Assembly: GCA_963070105.1 (NCBI GenBank)
Contig: OY718803.1
Location: forward strand, 7,545,823 to 7,609,822
From: Litomosoides sigmodontis
Taxonomy: Eukaryota > Nematoda > Chromadorea > Rhabditida > Onchocercidae
DNA: 64,000 nucleotides
Reading direction: 5' to 3'
Numbering within the stretch: the first letter of the stretch is position 1; each line of letters opens with the position of its first letter. Of the stretch, positions 12,624-29,602 are shown one piece after another. A program made the position numbers and the translations under genes. The notes below the pieces were generated by a model. It saw only the letters and a list, made by a program, of their open reading frames with translations, ran no database searches and had not been told where the DNA came from.

Positions 12624-15600
12624 CTATGTGCTTGCACTAGAACTGCCAATTTTTAGGACATGCAAAGAAGCAAGCTTCCAGGCATTGACAATTTCTGTGA
12701 TACTTCGACAATTGACAGCCATATTTAAGCGCTTATCAAATTGTGCATTGACATCAACCAAGCTAAGACCACCATACGACCACCGATCACGCCATATGGA
12801 CGCTCTGGATTCCGGATAGTTCAATGGCACCACTAGTCGCAACGGTGGTACTAGCAGCTGAAAGTTGACAAGATGAAACTCGAAAGCAGAGAAATGTGAA
12901 CTAAAGAACTAAGTGTTGCAATAGGATAAAGCAATGAGACTTGTTAATGATTTCACTCATCAAATCATTGATTAGCGATGAACCTTAAAAATACAAACTT
13001 ACAATATCGTTTTCGATAAAGACTTGAACTTCTGTACAGTCGTCTGATATTGGTAAAAACTCAGGGTCGAACCTAAAACCGCAAATCTATTAAAAGATTA
13101 AATGGCTTTCGACGCTTCAAACTCAAATATCTCACACTAAAACGGAATAAGTGCATACACAATGCGTTTAAGTATACCTATAATTGTATGGCCGGAGTTG
13201 ATCCGATGCTTCGTGTGATAACTCTAACCGTGAACCATCCTGGCAAGTCACTGCTATGCGTTCTAAAATGTAGTAAATTAATAATCTACAAACTTCGACC
13301 CTCCAGTTCATTTCCCATCAAGAAGGCTCAATAAAAAAAGGAAAAAATCAATGAAAATAATAAAAAATAAGGAAGAATCAACAAAAAAAATTCTTCAACA
13401 AAAAACAGTGACAACGATTGCTGATAAATGAAAATAATATTTCTGGAAACAAACCATCAGAAGCTTCCTCTTTTTTGATTCTTTTTACTGGTATTACATC
13501 TTCGCTTCTCGTTTTTTCTTCCTTAACTAAGTTCATTACCTTTTCCGGAACTCTGGAATTTTAGAATAAAGTATTTTAATAAATTTCATGATAAGCTCAA
13601 ATCTATAGCTGGTAAATAAAAAATGATGGTAGAAAAGGCAAAACGAAACCAGTAGTATTTTGAGTATGTCAAGTAATACTGAATGCAATTTCTAATGCGC
13701 ATCACTAAAATATCAAATTAAATGCTTCCAATACATACACTGAAAATTCAAGATCAAGCTGCTCAAACTCAGCTAAACAATAAAAACTTCATACAAAGCA
13801 GTGAGTCCAAGAAACCTACTTTATAGCATATTGATGGAAGTCACCCCAAGGATCCGGAAGTGGTGTCTTCGTGGCATCGCCACTATCCAAGCGTAAAGCA
13901 TCTATCAACGGAAAACAAAGTGAATCACGTTCGATCAAATTTCTTACACTCACAACCAATTTTTCCAGAAGTTTCAACTCTACTTTCCTGCAAAACTGCA
14001 CTTTGAATAAAATGAAATCAGTATGCTAAACAGATGAAGGATATGGAGTAACTACGATTATGGATTTAATTACTAAAATTTATTCATGAAATATGTAATT
14101 ATAATGTAGCAAGTTTTTTACAGTACGTTAATGCTGTAAAAGTGATATCATGTTAAAATTTTCACCGTCTGTTTTCCATTATTTCAAGAAGGCGCTCAAA
14201 CTTCGACTTCGGCGCTTGTCCATCCAAACTGTAAAAGAAATCTTCAAATCCAAGATGTATATTGAAATAATCTCCAATTGTCCTAATGGGTAATGATTGG
14301 TTCAGTTCTACATGAAATTAATCCCATCAAAAACTTTACTTATTGATTCATTTTTTCATTACGATATAAAATTCAAATGCCTAAAAAACAAAAATGAGTG
14401 AAAATTACCGATTTCTTTCGAGTAATCTTTTAATGTGTTCATGATAAGGTTTTAACAGTTCTAGCTTCTGGCTGTAAAGTGGTTCATCTGAGCTTTTATC
14501 ACCTTCACTACCTGCCGTGCTGTGCGTTGAAGCCGTACTTTCTATAAATTATTTAGGAGAATAATTTGAACTTAAAAAGACCTTCTTATGTATATGTTAC
14601 AATCCTTTTAGAATTTCTTGCAAATCAAAGAACTTTATCACCAGGATGATACTGCGTATAAATTGCAGGTGGAACACTGCTTGGGCCTTTATGATGCAGC
14701 GAAGAAGTCTGCTGCACAGCTGGTCCCACAGATGATGGCTGAGTAAGAGTAATTTGCTGTTGTGAATTATAATTTTGAACATTTCCGGGATCCTGAGATT
14801 GATATTGTATACTTTGAGGACCACTCATACCTCCTGCCATGTAATGACTTGGCATCCGTCTAAAACTTCCACTTTATATAAGCTGGAGACCAAACTGCAC
14901 ATTAAATCACAAAACTCTTCAGTCCAGCATAAATTAAAGTGATTGAGTAAAATAGTCTGAATTCAAATTTAAGGCTTTCACGGCACATAGTTTCACATCA
15001 CTTCTTTCAAACTATCAAATAAGCATATACCGAATTTCTTATTTATCAACACTTTCCTGAAAACTTACTGCACAGAGACTTGCGTTGGTCCCATTTGTCC
15101 CAGTCCTGTTTGCAAAGAAACAGTTTGTGCTGGATACGGTACTGGACCACTTTGTACATTTCCCATACGCACCATTTGTGCGTTTCCTTTTAAAAAAAAA
15201 ATGATTATTAAAAGGTAAACATCATTAAACAGGTAGATTTCAAGCTTGCTATCTAATGAACCATCTCCAATTTCCCTCCAATCAGTTTGAAATCTATTTC
15301 ATTTTGAAGTTACCGTTTAAATTTCCTAAGGCAACAACTTTAATCCATACCAACTTGCTGATTTAGCCCAACACTAATCATCATCCCACCAGTATTCATT
15401 GTACCCTGCGCCGGATATTGTTGTGTTAACTGCAAATTCAAACAGCAATTAAAAAGCCTAACGCGCCATTATGATTGAAATAGGCAAAGCTTTATAAATA
15501 TAGTTAATAAGTAAAGAACAAAAATTTATGTTGGAAAAAATTTGCAACCTTATCTAAGAAGACTTGACACAATTTGCGTTTTTCAAAATGATTGAGGAAG

Positions 15601-16877
15601 GGTGCTCTAACTTCCTATTACGCCTCTAAGACATAGGGTGTACGATAAATTAGGCTATTTGGTCCTATTTAATTCTAAAAATTAAGCAAAGATAGATGCT
15701 GACTGACTCGAACACGCCCCTGTATAAATCCGAGAGCAACTTGTCGTTTTTTTTCAGCATTTGTTTCAGCATTAATTTGTTGCTGCGCCATCTGCTGTAC
15801 TTCAGGTGGTAAACGTGACAACGCATCACTCATCGTCCTAAAATTAGCATCGGGTAAGATTAACTACCTCGCACCTTTCATATCTCAGTTTTGAAGAATT
15901 CATCAAATTCGACCAAGAAATGTGACACAAAGAATTAAATACAGAAAAAAAATAAATCCCATAGATCTGCTACACACGTTTAAAAAGAAAGTATATACAG
16001 TAATCTTGGCTGCATTTGCGGATTCTGTATGTATTGTCCGGATGCGATTTGTACTGGTTGTTGACCGGGTTGCATCATTACCATGCCATACCTTCAATTT
16101 ATTGCGTCACTTTAACAATCAGGTTAAATTACATACTTGGGTTCTCAGAATCATTCACATTTCTTAGGATTGTCAAAACATTTGCCTCCTTGCTCCTTTA
16201 ATTCATTAAATAAGTCACCATCGTACATAATTCAACTTGCTACTGATAATCATGAAAACAAAAGATGTGATAGTGAGCATTTGAGAGTATTTTTCCACCG
16301 AAACTGAAAGGCGTGCTAGACTGAACAATGAGACATTCACAGTAACCTTGGTTATTTCATCCTTAACAAACTTGGACTGATAATAAGAAAACTGATAACC
16401 TTTCAAGAAAATACTAATATCCAGAAGAAAATCAGTGATAGTAAAACTTAGCGACACTACCTCTGCTGTCGATGAAGATGTTGCGGTGTTACCGTTGTTG
16501 GCACGGAAATCTACAAAGCATAAAAATTATATGGTAATTTGTTTGAACTCAACTTATTCGATCCATTCTCTCCACTATCTCACTGACAGTAAGGCGATAC
16601 ATTAGAGGATGGCGCTATTAACAGTGATAAAAATGAAGTTTAAAATAGCAACCAACATATTGATAATTAAAATTATGACTAGTAAAATCGGAAAAACCTT
16701 TATAACAAGCTGAACTGTAGCTGATCTCTTCATGCTAATTCGACATTCGCTAACCTTATCACACGACAACACGAACGTGCAAAATTCTGAACACAAAAAA
16801 AAACGGCAAACCATTCTTGGATTCTGCATTCGCTGTCCATGTTGCATTATAAACTGCTGTTGATCGACGTAATTCAT
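12624..16877 (-). CDS. mdt-15: Mediator complex subunit 15 (MED15/MDT-15), KIX domain not seen
   Basis: Fourteen minus-strand exons (16877-16812, 16510-16461, 16091-15999, 15837-15708, 15429-15351, 15186-15069, 14859-14642, 14541-14409, 14228-14166, 13987-13820, 13552-13455, 13262-13178, 13072-13003, 12857-12624) join to 534 residues. The middle is Gln/Pro/Met-rich, as in MED15. The C-terminal third carries the conserved MED15 association domain: YSQKLELLKPYHEHIKRLL (human YLDKLKQLSKYIEPLRRM), LLEIM, FDPEFLPI (human LDPKFLVN), then PPLRLVVPLNYP and SIWRDRWSYGG (human PLELSVPADYPAQSPLWIDRQWQYDA). MED15 bridges activators to RNA polymerase II; in C. elegans MDT-15 governs lipid and stress genes through its N-terminal KIX domain. 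Here the model starts at MNYVDQQQ after a TTTTAAG acceptor and has no KIX segment, and none is visible upstream. The first Met may therefore be internal. Confidence 0.85.
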
Positions 16878-17322
16878 ACTTAAAATTCAATTTCTTCTGT
16901 ACATGAGCTACTTGCATGAAATACATAAAATTCCGCAGCAAACGAGGCCACTAAAAGAACGTACACACCCAAGCTTAGCTGACCATTAGCAATTTGGGCT
17001 CGAACCCACGTCACCCCGAAGCAAATAGAATAGTGGGCAAGTACCAGTTAGCGGTATTCAGGTACGGGTGGGACACGTAATGCGTGAGTACGGCTTTTAG
17101 ATACGGGTGGAGTGATTGTGTCACGTGTTGCGCATTCTGAAATTTGCGAGGTGATCTACGACAGCGATTCGTACAAACATTTCCATTGTTTCTTTAGGAG
17201 ATTAATGACGATTATTCCCTTTGTTCTATTTTTTTTTTTTGTGAATTCCACATTATAACGCAGTTGGAAAGTTAGATTCAAGTTTTTGATAATGCCAATT
17301 AATACATTTCAGGTAAAAAAGA
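16878..17322. promoter_or_regulatory. Divergent MED15/EFL1 intergenic region with CACGTG E-box
   Basis: This 445-bp interval separates the first exons of two divergently read genes and is less AT-rich than its surroundings. It holds a palindromic CACGTG E-box at 17122-17127 and several short GTACGGGT-like direct repeats (about 17061-17108). A bidirectional promoter is inferred from position only. Confidence 0.45.
16995..17075 (-). other. tRNA-like pol III A/B-box remnant
   Basis: On the minus strand GGGTTCGAGCCC (near 17006-17017) fits an internal B box/T-arm. About 45 nt upstream GCTAACTGGTACTTGC resembles an A box. I could not fold a full acceptor stem, so this is at best a degenerate tRNA, a tRNA pseudogene or a SINE head, not a functional tRNA call. 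Confidence 0.25.
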
Positions 17323-20300
17323 ATGACAAGGAAGCAGTCGGACTACGACACTTTTCAAAAGGTTTTTTTATTCATATTTTCGAGTATGAATTGTTGTCGG
17401 GGTTTTACACGATAGACTCACTCTTGTTAATTTATCATACTTGACACTCTTACAGTAGCAAACAAATGGATCAGTTATAGACGATAACTGGATATTTTCT
17501 AACTAGATATTTTTTTATTGCAAAGGAGAGATGATTGTTAATAGTACTACTTTATCTCTAGCATTTTTTCTCTTCCACCTGAAACTTGGAATTGATACAT
17601 TAACGTGTTGATTTTTATTCGATGTCATAGCAGCTAATTGATTTCGAAATTCTTTTTTGGAATTGGTACTCTACACTTCACACAAATTTTACAAGCACTT
17701 TAAGGATGGAAAGTTTACACAGTAGCAAAAAATTATTAGTATAATGCGTAGTAAAATTTGGTAGTTAGTTAATTGCAGCTCGATGCGTCAAATTTTCGTA
17801 ACGTATGTGTAATTGCGCACGTAGACCACGGTAAAACGTGTCTTGCTGATTGCCTTATCTCGTCAAATGGATTGATTTCGGCTAGGATGGCCGGTAAATT
17901 ACGTTATATGGATAATCGCGAGGTAGCCCTCTTGTACGAGATTATTTTTGTAATTTTTTTATGGGAAATAAAATGTGATGGGGTCGTGGGTGGCGCATGA
18001 ATTGAAGTCACAATTTCTCTAATGGTATTTTGATGCTTAGGTTTTAAAATTGAATTCAAAGCGCTGTAGAGGATTTATATAATTGTTTAAACATAACTTC
18101 TTCTATGTGAGTTTTCTTTGAGATTTATGAGATATTCAGGATGAACAAATTCGTGGAATAACGATGAAAGCTTCAGCAATCGCCCTCGTATACGATGATA
18201 ATATTATAAATTTGATTGATAGTCCTGGGCATGTTGACTTTTCGGATGAAGTTTCTTCAGTGTTGCTGTTGTCAGACATAGCTTTTTTGGTGATCGACGT
18301 GGTTTGTCGGACATTTTCGTTCTCTTTAAATTTTGAGTTTTTCTCTAATTAACAAGTTTTACTGTTTTCATTTCCACCCAGCGGACGTGAAAATTCATGA
18401 AGTGTTTTTACAATCATGTAACAAGCAGGGTGCTGAAATGTGCATATTGCACTCACTTTCAACGAGTTATTAACAAAAGTTAATCAAATTGAATTGATCT
18501 CTATCCCACTGCCTAAAATTCTAGCTACACCTGCAAAATGAATTGTTACTGAAAAAATTAGATCGGATTTAATATTTGAAGCTTCGCTTTGTTTTTTCGG
18601 TTCAACTTTTTAAATCGTTTATATTTAGGTTGAAGGACTTTGCTCACAAACCGAGTTTCTTCTTCGGCAAGCGATCCAGTTAAATCTGGAATTAATTCTT
18701 GTTTTTAACAAAATCGATCGACTAGCTGTAGAAATGAAGCAAACCCCTGCTGAAGCTTTTGCTCACATACGATGTTTGCTGGAACAAGTGATCTTTTGCT
18801 AGTACTCCATTTGTAGTAATATGTATTAATTATAGCAACAATTTGTGAATCTGGTAAAATGATCCAATTTTGAGTTACACTTCATTATAATCTTTTAAAT
18901 AAATTTATGTGAATCGGGATTTGGCATGAGTTAGTTTCAGGTCAACAGTTGTATAAGTCAGATTATTTCTGGTGTTTTAGTGGAGCAGGAAGATTGGCAA
19001 TGTGTTGAACGTGCCGAAAAGGACTTGTATTTCTCACCAGAAAATGAAAATGTTATTTTTGCCTCAGCTTTGCATGGTTTGTTGCATTCATTGTCATATG
19101 TTTCATTTTTTTTATTTAAGAGGAATCTAAAAAATCCAACATTTCAATTTTGCTGAAAATTTCATATAAATTTCTTACGTTTTTTTTCTAGGCTATGGAT
19201 TTTGCCTATCAGATTTTGTCAGGATTTGGTCCAAGAAGATTAACTTGTCGGAAAAGGATATATTATCAAAACTTTTTACGGATTCATATTTCTCGAAAGG
19301 TGTGATCAAAGACGGAGCAGAATGTTTGGGAAGGAAGACTTTATTTGAGCAGTTTGTTTTGCAACCGTTGTGGGATGTTCACAAATGCGGATTTGTTGAT
19401 GGGGATCTGCAGAAACTGAATGTTTGTTTGTATTTCTAATAATTTTGATTTTCTTCCAGTAGTAAGTTGTGGTTTAACATTAGAAAGTTAGCTTTTAGAG
19501 GGAGGGTCAAAGATCAAAAATACATGCAGATTTTTACCTGATTTTCAGGAATTTGCTGATAAGATGAACGTCAAAATTCGAAGCAGACGACCAGCGGAAG
19601 CATTTGATGAATTTATGCGTGGTTGGCTCCCTTTGGCGACTGCTTGTTTCCGAGCTGTTATTATTTCATCACCTTCATGCCAGTCCTTCACACATCCTTG
19701 TCGCTTGACATCACTCTCTGTTAGCGAAGATCATCCCCTCTATGAAACTGTGAAGGCATGCGATAGTTCAGCTTCAACAGTTGTTTTTGTTGCTAAAATA
19801 CTGCAATATGGCGAAATCATAGTAGCAATGTGTCGTGTACTTTCTGGAAATGTTCGGAAAGGAGACCAACTGTTTCTAATTAATAACAAGCAGCTGAATG
19901 GAGCTACCGTCGAAAGGTATATGTGTTGTATTTTCATAGTTTGTATTTTTTTATGGTTACGAAACAAGTGTTGGAACGAAAAACATTTTGATACATTTGT
20001 CTGTCAGGTTTGAGCTTTAATCTCAAACAAATTCTACCTTGAGCGGTATCTTTTTATTTTCACTCCCGACTTATCTAACGTCGTTAGACTTTTTGTTGAT
20101 AATGTAATTTTATGAGAAATAACGTCTATGCAGGAATCGTTTATTTTAATTTTGTCTGTTTTCAGTTTTTGTTATCTCAATGCCGAAGTTTCAGGCCTGT
20201 AATAACTATTTCTGGAGTTTACTTACTTATGGGTCGTGAAAAAATTGCGGTCAATTGTGTTGTCGCAGGTGTAGTGTGTGCAATCGAATTTTCGAGCGAA

Positions 20301-23183
20301 ATATTAGCAACAACTCTTTGTAGTGAAGCAGTTTCTGAAGGACTAGTCCGCGTTGCACGTGGTGCAAAACCGTTGGTTCGTGTGTCAGTGCAACCAGGAG
20401 GTGGATTAGATGAACTGAAAAGTTTACGAACTGCTCTAAAACAGCTTAGTGTTTTAGATTCAAATATACGTGTTGTTGAACAGGAAAATGGTGAACTGGC
20501 GATGTTTGCTGCAGGTATCATTTTTTTGCGACCTTGAAGTTCCTTGTTTTTAATATTTTTTTTCTTTTTCCGCATTTACTGGGCTTTAGTTACTTAGATT
20601 GAAGTATATGAATATTAAAACACTAACCGATTACTATATATAGTTTTGGATTTCATTTTAATGGTTGTGCACTTCAAGAGTTCTAAGTTTGACGAATACA
20701 AATAATTAGCAGTATTCATTGTTAGTTTATCTCTCATTATTTTTTTCATAACAAAACCTTCACATCCGAAACTTTTCATTTGTAAATTCCCTGGATCTCT
20801 TGTTGATTACTTTTAGTTCATTGTACTATCTCTCCCACTTGTTTTTAGGAGAAGTTCATCTACAAAAATGTCTTACTGATTTGTATGATATGGGACAGAA
20901 AAATATAAAAGTGTCGGAACCATCAGTACCTTTCTTCGAAACGATAGTTTCTATACCTGGAGCACCCAGCAGTTCAACGCAGCCCGTTGTAAGCACATGC
21001 TTTATTATTTATTCCAAAATAACGAAATTTTCAAATGCTTAGCTGCAATTTTTTACTAACGGATCTATAATGTAATCACGTTTTTCTTCATTAATTCGTT
21101 TGAAAGCAGCTGATTTTTTTGGTTTTTAGCTTCTCATATACATTTGGCATTTGAAAGAGATAATACCAGATATTAGAACCACCAGTATGTTCATTACTAA
21201 TTTAGGATTGTAATGTTCGTAGCGGCTTAGCTAAAATAAAATTGCGTGCAGCAGCACTGCCTCGAGAATTTATTGAAGTTTTGGAGAAAAACGAAAGTGT
21301 CTTACGGGACTTACGACAAGGAAAATTTACTCAAGCGGTAGAAAATTTGCATAAAATTCTGCTAGACGATTGTGTTAATTGGTTGAAGGATTTAAAAGGA
21401 AGTTTTTGGTCGAAACAGCGAATTGTACAACTTAGGTACACGTTTTAAAGTATACGAATTATTAGCTGGAACTTGGAATTTTGTTTACAGTGTCGATGAG
21501 GCATTTTTCGTTGAAAACGAAGTTCGGTTGTTTATCGTGGATTTCTCAATAGCTTACGAAAAAGGACGTGATGTTTTTAAAAGTGGAATAGCTTTTTTTA
21601 TAAAATCGTTTTACTTAGTCAGCTGGACGATTCCACTTTGGTCAATTAAAACCGCATTGATTTATGAGCGATTGATGTATGACATCATAGTTCACTTTTT
21701 GCGTGTACAAAGAGCCTCATACGGTCGTCCTCTATTTGAGATTCAACTTAAAATCATTTCATTCATTTTTCTTAATATTTTTAGGCATTTTATCGATAGG
21801 ATATGGACATTTGGGCCCCCGCGAGCCAGGTTTAATATACTGTTCAATGCAACTGATGATTACGATAGGCCATCTATATGGGAAAGTAAGTTTTCCTTAA
21901 TTTCATAAATTTCTTTTGGCCATTCCAATTTCTCGTGACTATTTGTGCTCTGCTTTATTTATAATTTATTGAAGACAATGATACCGTAATTCGCAAAAGA
22001 AATCAAGGTTGTGAAATTGATAGGGGGGGTTTATTTTCCTTCTTTTCCTTGACTTGTTTTTTTGATAGAGGCTTTTTAATTGTAGCGTATGACCGATATT
22101 TTATGTGAGGTAATTGAGAGAGCGATTTCTGATTATACTTTGCTAGTTTCAACTTCTTCCAGAAGGTACTTCCAAGCCACAATGCTTCGATCAATCAATA
22201 ATAACAGGCTTTGACTTGGCAGTAGGAGCTGGTCCGTTATGTGAAGAACCAATGTGGGGTACTGCTATAATTGTTGATGAATGGACAGTAAAGGAAGTTG
22301 ATGATCCAACAATGGCTGGTGCCCTAATATCTGGGATGAAGCAGGCATGCAGGTTAGTTTTTTTGGGAATATTTCAAGCGGCGTTGTTTTTATTCGTAAG
22401 TATCCTTCTCTTAAGGTATTCTTCATTTTTACAGAATAATATTTCAGAGAGGCACAAAAAAGGCATCCACTGCGACTTATGGCTGCAATGTACAAATGTA
22501 CTGTACATACAAATGCTCAAGCGTTAGGTAAAGTGCATACAGTCCTTTCTCAAAGGCGAGCCAAGGTGGGTTTTGAAAAATATCGATATTGATTGTCCCT
22601 GTAATAATTTTTGAAATCTTTCAGGGGCGAAATTACTGTTCTAAATAACTTCATCACATTTCAGATACTCAATGAAGATATGAATCAAGCGAGTGGATTA
22701 TTTGTTGTTGAAGCGCATTTACCAGTCATTGAAAGCTTTTCATTTTGTGAACAGCTAAGAAAGAAAACAAGTGGCCTTTCATCGGGTCAGCTGGAATTTT
22801 CACACTGGGAAATAATTGATGAAGATCCTTTTTGGGAACCGACTACTGAAGATGAGGTTTAACATGTTTCGGAATTTCGAACTGTTTTTTAGATCTCGAA
22901 TATTTTATACTAAGCTTGACAATTTAAACTGAAGATCATTGAAAAATTAAATTAAATTCGATGAAATTAAAATTTTGAGAAAATCGCGCCCATAGATTTT
23001 TAATGAAATTTTCAAATTCAAAGCTGAATTGTCTTTTAGGTTGAATTATATGGTGTCAAAGGCGATGCTATAAACCGAGCTCGTGTTTACATGGATGCAG
23101 TTAGGAAACGAAAGGGTTTATTGACCGATGAATTAATTGTAATTAACGCTGAAAAACAACGTACTTTAAAAAGGAATCGTTGA
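17323..23183 (+). CDS. efl1: Elongation factor-like GTPase 1 (EFL1/Ria1)
   Basis: Sixteen exons (17323-17361, 17779-17922, 18140-18301, 18629-18787, 18941-19076, 19192-19421, 19549-19916, 20195-20514, 20849-20988, 21130-21184, 21231-21435, 21785-21885, 22163-22352, 22448-22565, 22665-22856, 23040-23183) give 900 residues; the human protein is 1120. G1 AHVDHGKT is residues 26-33, G2 RGIT 66-69, G3 DSPGH 88-92 and G4 NKID 142-145. Domain landmarks follow: [17 protein letters not shown] (EF-2 domain III-like), [19 protein letters not shown], and the terminal VRKRKGL / [11 protein letters not shown]1, an EF-2 paralogue, works with SBDS to evict eIF6 (TIF6) from pre-60S subunits in the cytoplasm. 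The N-terminal [13 protein letters not shown] exon aligns in spacing with the human N-terminus and follows a TTTCAG acceptor. The 21130 exon is the least certain. A poly(A) signal AATAAA lies at 23205-23210. Confidence 0.92.
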
Positions 23184-24438
23184 ACATTGTGTTTCTTTAC
23201 TAGAAATAAAAGCGTGAACAAAGATTAGTGTCAGCAGCAATTTTGCAAATTTGTTTCCAGTTTGAATGATGTAGTGTTAATGACGCTTTTCGTTCTTTTT
23301 TAATCTTTCGTGTTGTATAAAAATCGTTTTTCTCTAATAAATTTTTGGGTGTAAAAATTATTAAAGAAAAGTCGAATAAATAATCAAGTAGAATAAAGTG
23401 ATGAATTCTTAAAGCACCACTGCCTTTGAAATAAAACTTTAGATAATGAACGTCTGTTGGACTTCATTTGTCTTGACCATTTATATCTGTTGAAAAAACT
23501 TGAAAAGTTTTGAAATTGTAGTAGGAAAGAAGATCTTATTCCTTACTACATAATAGACAAACCCTTAAAGTAGGATAGTGCAGGATTATTTTGTGTAGCG
23601 GCAATGATTTCAATTGCCTTACTGCTTGAAGATACTTAAAGAAAAGATCGGCGAGCTGAGAAGCATCTAAGGGGAAGGAAGAGTTGGTTGGTTGATAAAA
23701 AAATGATAGGTAAATATGTAAAGCGTATGAAAAGTATGTTCCGGTCTAGGCTTTATCATTCCGGATTTTGCCGTTTAAATTTTTTTAAATCGTAGGAGAT
23801 TGAGGTATTCAAGTGGGAGATTGAGTTCTTTTAGTTTGAATAAAACTACGGAATCATGCAGTCATTGCGGAATATTTGAATTTTTTAGTGGTTATACAAT
23901 TACTGATAGCGGCATTTTTGGACATTGAGGTTACGGAAAGGGAAAGTTATTTCAGATCTCAATTTTTAATGGAAAACTTCGATGCAAATCTCACGGTAAC
24001 GTTCAGCACTTTTATTTGAATAGTAGGTGCACCGCTGAAGGTGATGTGATAACTATAAATGATAGTTATCACAATATTTCATTCATTTACAATTGGTGAT
24101 GCGGAAAAAAAAGGAAAATAAAGATATGTAAACATCTAACCGGGCGGAAAAAGTTCCAGCTGTTTAAATTTGAGTAGTTGAAATTTTTCAACAATGAAAC
24201 TAAACAATGCTAAGATTATACATAAATGTACAAGATCATTTGGAACTTCGAAATACAGTCTGTCTGTTTGTAATTTCTGTAACGACTAGGGAACAGCCGT
24301 GCCTTTGTAAAGCATAAATGGGTGACTTTTGCTTTCGATAAGATATTTCCAGTAGACTTTATCAGTCAAATAAACGCTTATCACAAATTTGTCGCATTAA
24401 GTTCGATTATCCGTTAGATGAAAATTAACGATATTTAA
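23184..24438. other. Convergent intergenic region with a perfect hairpin
   Basis: This lies between the 3' ends of EFL1 and the MANSC-type gene. It contains a perfect 12-bp inverted repeat (left arm 24045-24056, right arm 24062-24073, arm TGTGATAACTAT, 5-nt loop). Otherwise AT-rich, with no gene recognised. Confidence 0.5.
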
Positions 24439-28811
<4,373 letters not shown>

Positions 28812-29537
28812 AGCCAAAAGTGGAATGAAATATGGCAAAGTATTTCCAGTATTTAATTCCTCCTTCAATCCACTTGTCCAAGTCTGTTAATTGACAGGTA
28901 GTAGCCATACACCCATTGAAACATCCGGTCCGACTGGCTAAAATAGCAAAATCAGCTAAGAAATTTCATTGTTTTAAAATTAAAAATTATATGCTAAAGC
29001 GATATTTTGCATAAACTGAGTACAAATATACTTTGCAGGAGTGAAGTGCTAATTTACTTAGCAATAACATATTACTCTTATTTTCTTCCCTCATGAAGCG
29101 CTATTGTTGTTGGGCCAGTGGACTTAACAGGTCAGTAGGTCAGTGGATCAATTATCTCATAATGTTAATTTTATGAGATGTTGGAATGGACGACCAGTTT
29201 CGGCAAAATATTGCCAACGAAGCAATACCATGCCATGCAGGCAGGTAATAAAACGAGGAGGAAGTGGACGTTTCCTTCATTTCACTCCCCAAATTTATTC
29301 CCTCCCATTTGTTAAACAGGACCAGCGCCGCCACGTAGGACGATCGATGCCTCGCCTCTTTTTCCTGCGGAATTGGACGTGTACTTTAGGCAGTGCGCTG
29401 ATTTCTAGCTAGGCGGAAAATAAAATTAATCTACCATATCAGCAATATGCCAAATTAATCAGCCTTACAAATGCTGCAAGCTAAGAAAGGCTCTAAACCG
29501 TCCACTCTGTAAATAATGCAAATTCATTCTTTCGCTT

Positions 29538-29602
29538 TTTTTCCTCTCTCCTTCCTTCTCTCTCTCTCTCTCCTTCTCTTTCTCTCTCTCTCTCCCTCTT
29601 TG
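29538..29602. repeat. CT-rich simple repeat
   Basis: Tract of CTCTCTCT with CCTT interruptions. It creates Arg/Glu-repeat open frames on the minus strand that are not genes. Confidence 0.85.
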
